NCBI GenBank assembly: GCA_029990175.1
Contig: JARKIP010000030.1
Span: 18,253,501 to 18,317,500 of the forward strand
Reading direction: 5' to 3'
Length of the DNA stretch: 64,000 nucleotides
Source of the DNA: Petunia secreta
Lineage: Eukaryota > Streptophyta > Magnoliopsida > Solanales > Solanaceae
Both the position numbers and the translations under genes were made by a program. This document shows, piece after piece, positions 34,114-44,481 of this stretch; position 1 is the stretch's first letter; every line of letters begins with the position of its first letter. The notes below the pieces were generated by a model that made no database searches, was not told the origin of the DNA, and saw only the letters and a program-made list of their open reading frames with translations.

Positions 34114-34599
34114 ATGGATATTATTGGTCCTATTGAGCCGACCACTTCAAATGGACATCGCTTTATTTTGGTGGCTATTGATTACTTCACCAAGTGGGTG
34201 GAAGCAACTTCCCACAAGTTCGTAACCAAGAAATTGGTGTCAGATTTCGTGCGCAACCATATCATTTGTAGATTCGGAGTTCCTGAATCAATCATCACTG
34301 ATAATGGTGCAAACTTGAATAGTGATTTAATGAGAGCAACTTGTGAAAGCTTCAAAATTACTCATCGCAACTCTACTGCATACCGTCCTCAAATGAATGG
34401 AGCTGTTGAAGCAGCAAATAAGAACATCAAGCGTATTCTTCGCAAGATGATTGATAATTATAGAGATTGGCATGAAAAGTTGCCTTTTGCACTTCTTGGG
34501 CACCGCACCACCACTAGAACTTCAACTGGGGCAACTCCCTATCTTTTGGTGTATGGCACAGAAGCAGTCTTACCCGCGGAAGTAGAATTCCTTCCTTGA
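34114..34599 (+). pseudogene. Ogre-type integrase catalytic core
   Basis: 161 residues with the DD..E triad: D in GMDIIGP, D in SIITDNGANL and E in NGAVEAANKNIKR. It would insert element DNA into the host genome. A stop at 34597-34599 ends it early. Confidence 0.88.
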
Positions 34600-34650
34600 G
34601 AATCATTCCAGAAGCTGAGTTAGAAAATGCTGAATGGGTGAGGATCAGAT

Positions 34651-34959
34651 GTGAACAAGTTGATGCTTATTGATGAGAAAATAATGAATGCAATTTGTCA
34701 TGGGCAACTTTATCAAAATCGCATGGTCAAGTCTTTTGGCAAGAAAGTGAGAGTGAGAGACTTCAAACCGGGGCAATTGGTGTTAAAGAGGATCTTTCCT
34801 AATCAAGAAGAAGCAAGGGGCAAATTTGCACCGAATTGGCAGGGTCCATATGTGGTTCATCGGGTTTTATCCGGAGGAGCACTAATTCTGGCCGAAATGG
34901 ATGGTCAAGTTTGGCCAAAAGCAATCAACGCAGATGCTGTCAAAAGATACTATGTTTGA
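34651..34959 (+). pseudogene. Integrase C-terminal (GPY-like) segment
   Basis: 102 residues ending AINADAVKRYYV-stop, with the WQGPYVVHRVLSGGALILAE segment usual at the Gypsy integrase end. No chromodomain is seen, as expected for Tat/Ogre. Separated from the core by stops at about 34600-34650. Confidence 0.8.
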
Positions 34960-37917
34960 GGCAATCGTAAGTTAGCATGGTTTTGAATGTAATCTTTGAT
35001 GTAAGGCGAACTACGCGTGACCTGAATCCCAAGGCGGGATACGTAGTAACTCACATAGAGTTTGGTCGCATTAATATAAGAATTTCTCCTAGTTCCTCTT
35101 TTATGTAAGTTTGAACTACTTCTGACCTGATTCCTGGAATGGCAACAGGATAAGTAGGCAATCCCCGTCGGATTCGGTCAAAATATTGTAACACTTTAGG
35201 CTTGTTTATCTTTTATGATGTAATGCCGAACTATGCATCTGGGCAGATGTATGAATTTTCCAATTCGGATACCGCTTCGTACTTAGATTGCCATATTTTC
35301 CCAAAAAATCTTTATGTAAGCAGAACTACGCATGGTCTGATTCCCGTGGAAGGATACGTAGGCGCTCTTAACGAGCTCGACTCTATAATATTAAAATTTT
35401 CAGTCTCCCCTAAAGCAAGCAACTGGGGCAATTTTGCAAGATATTTTGAAGGTTTTAAAGATAGCAACTGGGGCAATTTTGCAAGATATTTTGAAGATAT
35501 GGAAGATAGAAAACTGGGGCAAATTTTGCAAAAAGAGTTCGGAGGCATAAAGATTATAACTGGGGCAGATTTTTGCAAAATTGGTATTACTTATCAAAGG
35601 ATGAAGTGGCAGAGTTCTAAAGTATTCAAGATTAGCACAAGTCGCAAAGACAAAGGACGTTCAGTTTGTTTCAAGATATGTCATGAGTTTGAGTTAAAGC
35701 AGAAATTTTTAAATGCATTATAACCTTCGGTTGCATAACAATGATTATTTGTTTAATATTTTATCAAATTACTTTACTTTGCCTCTATCTTGAAATATTA
35801 TACAATATTGAGTTCATAAGTCAAGTCTCTGAGTATAATTTGCTAGCCCAAGTCTAAAGAAGAATGAGGGAGCATCGACAGCAAGTTCAAGATGAATTAG
35901 CACAAATCAAACGCCCCTACCCAAAACTAACAAAATTTTCTTTGAGAGCAGGAACATGAAAGCTTGCAATGAAATGATCATTTGCACTATGGACGAATAA
36001 TTTATTGAACGCGCATTCAAAGTTGCCTTGCAGATTGCGTCGCATTGCCTTTTCATGACTTAAAGCATTATGCTTTGTCATGAGTTATTGCCGAACAGGC
36101 GGCATTTCTACCCCTGGGACTTTAATTCCTAATAGGCGACAAAGCCGAGGCTTGTTTTTGCGTTTTCAAAACTAAGCCAAATAGGGCATCGCTTTGTTTC
36201 AGGTTATAATCCGCACAAGGCCATTCTCGCCGGATTGTCTCGCCAATTGATTTATCAATGGCTATCACACCAACTACATTTCCGCACTACTTTTCTCTGA
36301 ACTTGTTTTGAATAATGTCTTCGCACTTGCTCTAAAATTAACGCCTTGCTTTACTCATCCAGGTTGACCATCGGCTGCGAGGATCCTCTTTGTTGGACTA
36401 TCTCGCCCATTGATTCGCCAAATGGCTCTTGCATTGCTCTACATTCCCGCATTGCTTTTCTTTGCACTTGCTTTCAATTATTACTTTGCACTTGCTTTAT
36501 GTTATGAACCGCTTTACTTTTAGCTTTTTAGGTTAACAGGCCAGTCCCGAGACCCTCCTTGCTTCGTGTCGGACCGGTTCGCCAGCTGATTTGTTCGACA
36601 ATCAATTCCAAGACTCTCCTTGCTGCGTGCCCGACCGGCTTGCCAGTTGATTTGTGAAGATATTCAAATTGCCTTGCACTTGCTTTCAATTATGACTTTG
36701 CACTTGCTTTATGTTACGAACCGCTTTACTTTTAGCTTTTTAGGTTAACAGGTCAGTCCCGAGACCCTCCTTGCTTCGTGCCGGACCGGTTCGCCAGCTG
36801 ATTTGTTCGACAATCAATTCCAAGACCCTCCTTGCTGCGTGCCTGACCGGCTTGCCAGTTGATTTGTCAAGATATTCAAATTGCCTTGCACTTGCTTTCA
36901 ATTAAGACTTTGCACTTGCTTTATGTTATGAACCGCTTTACTTTTAGCTTTTTAGGTTAACAGGTCAGTCTCGAGACCCTCTTTGCTTCGTGCCGGACCG
37001 GTTCGCCAGCTGATTTGTTCGACAATCAATTCCAAGACCCTCCTTGCTGCGTGCCCGACCGGCTTGCCAGTTGATTTGTCAAGATATTCAAATTGCTTTG
37101 CACTTGCTTTCAATTATGACTTTGCACTCGCTTTATATTATGACTTGCTTTACTTTTAGTTTAACAGGTTAACATGTCAGCCCTGAGACCCTCCTTGCTT
37201 TGTGCCGGACCGGATCACCAGCTGTTTTGTTTGACAATCAACCCCAAGACCCTCCTTGCTTCATGCCCGACCGGCTTGCCAGTTGATTTGTCAAGATTGG
37301 TGAAAATGCTTTGGATTATGCCTTCGCACTTGCTTTATTGCTTCGCCAGTTGTTTGGAAGACAACTTATCAATGATATCGCAACCCGCACTTGCAAATTT
37401 GTATCATCCATATTTGATCATTCTTTACTTTTGATTATCAGGCTTTATTAGCAGTTGCTCGCTTACCGTTTGTTAAGTCTTTACAGAATTTTGGCAATGC
37501 CGCAGCAGCATTTGGAGCATAACATGGAACTTTTTCTTAGTAGTGAACTGGGGCAATCGTTGATATGAGCTAGACTCGTCAACGAGGATCTAAAGAAATG
37601 CACTCGAACAAGCAAATTCTATCCTAATCTTTTGCTTCGGATTAGGACGTCCGTTTGAATTCTTTCCTATTCGTGCGTCTTTTTCAATCAATCGTGCAAG
37701 TTTTCGTGTCTAAGTGTCGTCGAACTACATATGGCCTGATTCTCTTTCAGCCCGAGATATGTAGGCAACTCAGAAATCGGAGTTCGGCCATGCCCGTAAG
37801 CCTCGCCTTTTGGTCCTTGGAATCAAAAGTCTTGATTTTATCGGGACAAAATTAGTTTCTCGTCAACTTCTTTACCCTAAAAACTCTTTCATCCTTTTTC
37901 GGGTAAAGAGGGGCAGC
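34960..37917 (+). other. Long 3' non-coding region of the Ogre-type element
   Basis: About 3 kb between pol and the 3' LTR. It holds several diverged copies of a GAACTACGYNTGRCCTGATTCC module (35009, 35113, 35321, 37729), a duplicated GCAACTGGGGCAATTTTGCA block (35419, 35464) and the 212-bp array. It ends in a polypurine tract, AAGAGGGGCAGC, next to the LTR. Confidence 0.7.
36530..37300 (+). repeat. Tandem array, 212-bp period, nearly four copies
   Basis: AGGTTAACAGG marks copies at 36530, 36742, 36954 and 37166, spaced exactly 212 bp. Each unit contains two related half-units around GACCCTCCTTGC..GACCGG. More diverged copies extend upstream to about 36180. Confidence 0.9.
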
Positions 37918-40106
37918 TGTTGACACCCGATTTTGTCCCTAAAATTTTAATTAAATGTCTAATTATCTAATTACTGGACAATCTTTAAAATTAAATGTAA
38001 TTGTTTAATTTCTGAGGAAAAAGGCCAAATTTAGCAATGCGTGGCCTAATTTCTATCCACCATGGCAATTACCTCAATTTCCCTAATTTACCTTATAAAA
38101 GGCTAAATCCGTGCCTAACCCTAAATGCATGCCCATCTTTGCAAACAAATATATACACCATTACACATGCATACATTTCCTAAAATCAGAGCAAACCCAC
38201 ATCCCATTTCCCTTCAGCCCATCAGCGAATCCAGTTCCCCAAAGCCCTCACCCGTTCCCAATTCAGAAAACCCGACCCAAATTCTATTTCCCTCAACCCG
38301 TTGAAGCCTAATCTCCCCGATCCCTCTTCTGATTCCCTCCAAATCAATCCTCATCACACAAACAGCCAAGAATTCGTACCCCACTGGTCCCCCCATCCTT
38401 TACCCTCTCTCTAGTACAAGAAGCCAATCTCAAGCGTCCATTTCAAATCAAGTTTCATCCGAGCCGTAAATTGATCCCAACGGCCATTTTTGTAGGGATA
38501 AGGGTTTGATTCGTACCACCTTTATGGGAAGAGACGAATCTAACCCTTATGCTACAAGGAAAAGGTCGATTTTGGGTCAAAATTTGAGCATTTTATCAAA
38601 AGGGTCCGAAGCCCTAATCCGAGGTATATATATTCCTTATTTTGTTCATTTATGGGGTTCCAGTTTTTTGGGAAAGAGAGAAGTTCATATAGAGGCAGCA
38701 GCATTAAAGAAAACCCTAGGATAATATTTTACATTCAGTTGATAGTTTCAAATTAAATATGAGATAAGTTTCTGATTCTAAAAGGTAAAGCGTCACTGCT
38801 ACTCCTTTTTGTGTCGTCGCTTTATTATTCGAGTCATCGACCTTACTCAAGTCGCTTAGTCGAGTCCCCTTATTCGGATCCCTCGCCCTAGTCACTGCAC
38901 CTAAGAAGTTGCTAAACTCACAAATTGGGATGACGTGCATTTGGAGGTTACTTGAACCGCTCCGCATTTTCGGGACTTGATATTCCCGAAAATGTAAAAC
39001 AAAAAATGAAATTAATAAAAATCACAAAGTCCAAGGCTCAATTATTGAGTTTGCGCTTCCGGGTTCTACCTTCTAAACTCTTTCTTTCCCGTCCTCTTTA
39101 GAAAAACATGTTTTAGGAGCCCTGTAAAAATAGAAATGGTATTTGAATTGTGAATAATTATTGTAAATTACTTAAACTGTTTTATATGAATGCTTTGTAT
39201 CATTTCTTTTCGAATCGCCAATTAATTTATGGATGTTTAGAATCATTTGTCAATTAATGAGTGCGAAATCAAATTCGACTAAAAATCGTACCCTCGCATT
39301 AATTCGCATTTGAGTTGCTTCTTTATTTATTATATTAAATATTCAATTATTTATTTATCTAATCTAATTTATTTATTTAGTTAATCAATTAAATTTTAAT
39401 CTCTTATTTATTTACTTAATCTAATTTATTTAATTTAAATTAATTATTTATTTAATCAATTAAATATTTATTTATTTATTTAATTAATCAATTATTATTC
39501 ATTTACTCTTTTATTTAATTAAAATTTATATGTGTTCATATATTTAATTAAGTTATTTATTTATCTATTTATTCAATCAATTAATTAATCCTTTATTATT
39601 ATCCAATTATTTATCTAGTTTGTTTTATTTAATTATCTAACTTCATTTAACCTTTACTTATTTATTTAATTAATTAATTGATTATTATTTCATTATCTAT
39701 TTAATTAATCTTAAATTGGATCATTTATTTATCTAAGTATCGGCGTAATTAAAATCTTATCTTATTTATATTATTCATATTATCGTTATATAAAGTTAGC
39801 TTTATATATTTATTATCCTTAGCAAATTCGTGAAAACCGTCGGATTAACCGCATTTAGCGGATTTTCGAAAGTGCTCCCGCAAGGGACCTTCTTTCGAAT
39901 TTAATAGAACCACTTACTCGGAATCTCTGATTTTAATTTAATTTCATTTAATTAAAGAATAATTGCACTCATTAGTTAAACTTAGGTTCCTAATAATCCT
40001 TAAATTAGGTGACTACTCCAAAGAAACCCTTTGGAATTCCATTTTGTTGAAATATACCCGAAACTTGTCTTTTCTTAAAGAAAGGGTAATTTTTGGGGGT
40101 TCAACA
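37918..40106 (+). repeat. 3' LTR of the Ogre-type element
   Basis: Partner of 24878-27063. It starts TGTTGACACCCG and ends TTCAACA, followed by the CCATC duplication. Confidence 0.92.
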
Positions 40107-41093
40107 CCATCAGGATGGCATTTCTTTCTAAAAATCCATTTACAATCAATGGGTTTAGCTCCCGGAGGTAAATCAACTAGTTCCTAAGTATTATTTTGTA
40201 AAATAGAATTTATCTCAGAGTCAATAGCTTCTTTCCAAACAATTGCATCAGGAGAAGATATCGCTTCTAGGATCATTTTCAGCAAGATAAGTGTAAAAAT
40301 CATTACCAAAAGATTTTTCAATACTTGTTCTCTTACTTCTCCTCAAATCCTTATTTTCAAAGTCATTTTCAACTACAGGATTATGCAAAATATTTTTATT
40401 TTGAGTAATAGGGGCATGAGAAATATGATTACTCTTTAAAGGAAAAATATTTTCAAAAAATTCAGCATCTTCAGTTTCAACAATAGTGTTGCATTCAATC
40501 ACATCACTTTTAATCACAAGAAATCTATATGCAGAACTATCTTCAGCATAACCAATAAACATACAATTAGAGGTTTTCGACCCGATTTTTCTTTTCTTAG
40601 GTTCAGGTAACATAACCTTAGCAACACACCCCCACACTTTTAAATATTTCAAGTTAGGTGGATAGCATTTCCACAATTCATAAGGTGTCTTACCAGTTTT
40701 CTTATAAGGTATTCTATTTTGTAAATGACAAGCAGACAAGATAGCTTTACCCCAAAGATTATCAGGCGCACAAAAACTAACAAGCATACAATTCATCATT
40801 TCTTTCAAAGTCCTATTTTTTCTTTCTGCTACTCCATTAAATTCAGGTGAGTATGGAGAAGCAATTTCATGAATTATGCCTTCCTTTTCACAATAATCAT
40901 TAAGTAAAATATACTCCTTACTTCTATCAGATCTACCTCTTTTGATCTTCCTACTCAATTGATTTTCTACTTTAGTTTTGTATACTAGAAAGACATCAAA
41001 AAAATCATTTTTATTTCTCAATAAATATACTTTTGTATATCTAGAATAATCATCTATAAATGTGACATAGTATCTTTTGCCACCCCTAGTCAT
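40107..41093 (-). pseudogene. Copia integrase and start of reverse transcriptase
   Basis: Integrase core (41093-40248) reads YYVTFIDDYSRYTKVYLLRN with the first Asp, then NGVAERKNRTLKEMMNCML with the Glu of the triad, and LKYLKVWGCVAKV. It continues, with a frameshift near 40250 and a stop near 40180, into DAIVWKEAI, ELVDLPPGAKPIDCKWIFRK and KCHPDG. There the CCATC duplication of the Ogre-type element cuts it; protein order resumes at 24872. Confidence 0.88.
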
Positions 41094-41096
41094 TAT

Positions 41097-41696
41097 TTAA
41101 TTCAAGTCTCCTAAATCCGTGTGAATTAAGTCTTGCAAATTAGTTTCTCTAGAATAAACCAAAATATGTGATTTCTTAGTTTGCTTAGCTTCAACACAAA
41201 TTTTACATTTATCTAGACTAGAATAATCAACATTGGAAATAAGACCTTCAGATTGCATTTTCTTAATATAAGATAAACTAATGTGTCCAAGTCTAGCATG
41301 CCATAAATCAAAAGAGTCAATCAAGTAAGCAGAAGTACTAGGATTTTCATTCATTGCATTGAGTACAAATAAACCATGGTTACAAAACCCTTTGCCAACA
41401 AAAATATTATTTTTGGTTAATACAACCTTATCATATTCAAATGAAACCTTCACTCCAAATTTTCCTAACAATCCCATGGAAATAAAATTGGTTTGGATAT
41501 TAGGAACATGTAACACCTCATTTAGGGCCAGAGTTTTTCCAAATGTGAGTTTCAGAAGAACTTTTCCTTTTCCTAGAACTAGAGTAGTTCTGGAATCACC
41601 AAGATAAACAACTTCTTCTCCTTCCTCAATTCGGGTGTAAGAAGCAAATTCATTTTTATTTGCACAAATATGCCTAGTGGCACCATTGTCTAACAC
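41097..41696 (-). pseudogene. Copia protease and GAG-pre-integrase domain
   Basis: Starts at VLDNGATRHICANK. Copia proteases have D-S-G at the active site, so the change to D-N-G predicts a dead enzyme. The GAG-pre-integrase part follows (LWHARLGHISLSYIKKMQSE, KCKICVEAKQTKKSH). Stops at both ends separate it from gag and integrase. Confidence 0.85.
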
Positions 41697-42682
41697 CTAA
41701 TTTTTCACACTAGACACGAGATTTACTTTGGATATGACCACAACAATTACATCATCTGCTTCAACCAAATTTGTTTTGGTTTTAGTAGGATTGTCATTTT
41801 TTCCAACTTTTCTGTCCCTACACTGAGGTGCATGATGGCCTGGTTTGTCATACACAAAGCAATTGCCTTTTTTGTTGAAGGTTTTATTGTTGACTTTGGA
41901 CTTGTAACCAGGTTTCTTTTCGTACCTGTTATTTTTATTGCGAGACTTATTGTCCTCCACGAGATTGGCTTTTGTAGCAATTTCCTTCCCTTTAGCAAAA
42001 CTTGATTGCTTCCGGTTGGTGTCTTCTATGATGATGTGCTTGACTAAATCAGCAAGTGACAACAATTTGTGTTTATGTTTCAAAGTTTGCTTGTAATCAC
42101 TCTAAGATTGGGGTAGCTTTTCAATTAATATACCGGCCACAAACTGCTTCGGTAAATTAATTTTCTCCGCCTTGAGATCTTCAACTAATTTATGAGACTC
42201 GTTGATTTGAGCCTTAATGGCTTTGTTCTCGTTCATCTCCAACTTGTAAAAATTACCAATAATTATTTTTTGCTTGCTAGCATCTTCAGCGGTATACTTA
42301 GCAACCAATGAACATATTTCCTTCGCCTCCCTGTAAGAACTATAAACATGGAACAATTTGTTAGATAAAGTACTTAAAATAATATGTCTACATACCTTAT
42401 TTGTGTGAACCCATGATTTCAATTTCTTAAAGATGATTCATCAGGGTTTGGATCTGTGAGGGCAAAAGCAACAGAGTGTATGTCAAGAACTGAGAAAATC
42501 CTTTCATGCCATCTCCTAAAAATTTCTCCACCAAATACTTCAACTTTTGACACATCGGGAAATGGTTTAGCGAAGGTAGGTGCAGGTGCAATCAGAACAC
42601 CCGTAGTAACACCATCAATATTTGTAACAATAGCTTTAATATTTTGAGGAACAACATTGTCAGGTTCATTTCCGTATTCCAT
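41697..42682 (-). pseudogene. Copia gag
   Basis: Starts MEYGNEPDNVVPQNIKAIVT about 28 bp inside the 5' LTR. Then RRWHERIFSVLDI, a UBN2-like body and a zinc knuckle, CFVYDKPGHHAPQC, in which the second ligand Cys is Tyr. A frame change near 42420 and a stop near 42100 (Trp expected) break it. Confidence 0.85.
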
Positions 42683-42709
42683 GATAGAAAAATTAAATAT
42701 CCTTAAGAT

Positions 42710-43237
42710 TGTTGGAAAAATTAGATGAAACACGGATATTTTTAATAGCTTGAGGCGTGTCAAAGACACCGTCCTTAAGGATATTTCACCAATATTGGTG
42801 TATCCCCCAGGATTCAACAAGCTCTTCTAGTTTAAAAACTAGGAGCAGGAACAACAAAGAATCCCAAAAATAGTAGAAGACCCAGTAAGAAGGAATGAGT
42901 ATTGTACAGAATAAAATTGGTTTACAAAGCTTATTCTTGTTTTCTGTTCACTGGAATGAAAGACCAAACTATCAATTTATAGGTGATGGCTAACGTTCAA
43001 GAATCTTGGCAACAACTATAACGCTAAAAAATGTATTACTTGCAACCAACAGTAAAGAAGTAATGGCTGAGAATATTTAGCTTTGAAGTAAAGGAATTTG
43101 TAATAATTTAATAAGGGATAATGACTTGCGGGCAAGAGCTAGGCAACGGTAAGAATATTTGACCAAGTAACTCATTAACAGAATGGATTCAATATTGTAG
43201 TTTTATTTTGAGATATTTTTTTTTTTATAATTCTACA
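42710..43237 (-). repeat. 5' LTR of the Copia element
   Basis: TGTTGG..CTACA; about 38 differences by eye from 15155-15682 over 528 bp. Confidence 0.88.
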
Positions 43238-44480
43238 ATAATAGATCCCCGATTCAAATGCATATTTTGGCTATTTGTTACCTAAATATATTTTTTTAAA
43301 TGGATCACAAGCAAAAATCTCATTTATATAGTGCTCCGATTCAAATACAGAGGGAAACTCTCTTGCACTTCAATGTCTTTTTTCTTTATTGATTTGGTTT
43401 GTTCTAAAGTTGGATCTTTTGCTTTCTAATTTTCACCGATTATTATTTGAAAAATTTGTTTATAATCCCAAAGATAAAGAATATCTTAACAAAGTCTTTT
43501 TGTAGTATTTTAATAGAGGTTTTATGTGTACATCATTTAATTGGCTTTTCTCCTATATTTATCTTAATCTCAACTTATTCATAAACAATTCGGGTAATGA
43601 AGTACTGGGTTGGTGACTTAGACACATTTGAATCTAAATTTATGGTTACTTGAAATGTTCATTTTAGGGGACACTGTTTTCCTATTGTACCCCTTAGTAA
43701 ACGTAATTCATTGTGTTTTGCAAAGAAATAAAGAGGTTATGGGAGGTAATTAAGAAATTTAAGAGAAAATGGTGCAAATCACAAAATGGTGAATAGATAA
43801 GGGGTGCAAAATATAAAAATGGAACCATCTTTCTCTAAGAAAATATTGAACTTAAAGGGTAAAATATTTTTTATTGGATAAATAGACACGATTACTTCAG
43901 ACAACTAAGTTAAAATTGTATGGTCATGGTTTTTATTATATGTAATCTTCTTTCCAAGATTTTAAGAAGTAGGGATTCCTTTAAGAATATAGAGTCTAAA
44001 CCCTTTAGAGATAGGAAAATCATTTGCTTCAAGTTGCCAAACACCATTTGTGGCATTCTTGCCTTGGCTGCAATCAAAAGGGCTTTATTTACATTTAACG
44101 TGAAAGATAGAATAACTTTCAATAACATGATGGGGAAGGGGGGGGGGGGGGGGGGGTGTAAAAATATGTTTCTATTTAGCATCCTCCAACTACATGCTTC
44201 TCTCCTGAGATTTACATTACGGCCTCCGCTGAGATAAAGCAGGCACCAGGAGCTTGGTTTTTTTAATCAAGTCTCTCGTAATATTACTTTGTCTGTATTT
44301 TAGAACTTTGATTTAAATTCATTTTTAATAGTAAATAAGAAATTTTATTACCAAAGGCAGTTATATAACTCAATAACAAAAAGGAAAGATATTAACTACC
44401 TATACACGCATGAACATACTCTCCTACTGCTACTTACCTTGACATCTACATAACCATATAGTTTAACCAGCTAACACTCA
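43238..44480. other. Intergenic between the Copia and LINE elements
   Basis: AT-rich, no gene recognised. Contains an uninterrupted run of 19 G (44138-44156). Confidence 0.55.
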
Positions 44481-44481
44481 A

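Larger units (their letters stand above)
24878..40106 (+). mobile_element. Tat/Ogre-type Ty3-Gypsy retrotransposon, 15.2 kb, with damaged ORFs
   Basis: LTRs of 2,186 and 2,189 bp (24878-27063, 37918-40106) end TGTTGACAC..TTCAACA and are flanked by CCATC duplications (24873-24877, 40107-40111). The tRNA-Arg primer site, long LTRs, an apparent intron between gag and pol, and a second, archaeal-type RNase H after RT-RNase H are marks of the Tat/Ogre lineage. About two dozen LTR differences by eye (about 1%) mean a recent insertion. Gag and pol nevertheless carry frameshifts and stops, and the protease is missing, so it probably moved with help. Confidence 0.92.
15155..43237 (-). mobile_element. 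Full-length but split Copia retrotransposon hosting three nested insertions
   Basis: Two 528-bp LTRs in the same orientation (15155-15682 and 42710-43237) enclose Copia domains reading leftwards on the - strand: gag, protease, integrase, reverse transcriptase, RNase H. The RT region is cut by a LINE piece (17139-18628), an LTR element (19041-24793) and an Ogre-type element (24878-40106). Without these about 5.6 kb remain, a normal Copia length. The LTRs differ at roughly 7% by eye. No 5-bp target duplication is visible, and the usual tRNA-Met primer site is not recognisable next to the 5' LTR. Many stops make it inactive. Confidence 0.9.

Noticed and set aside
35202..35723. 173-codon ORF in the Ogre 3' region
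   Set aside because: It reads through duplicated non-coding blocks (CAACTGGGGCAATTTT) and shows no domain.
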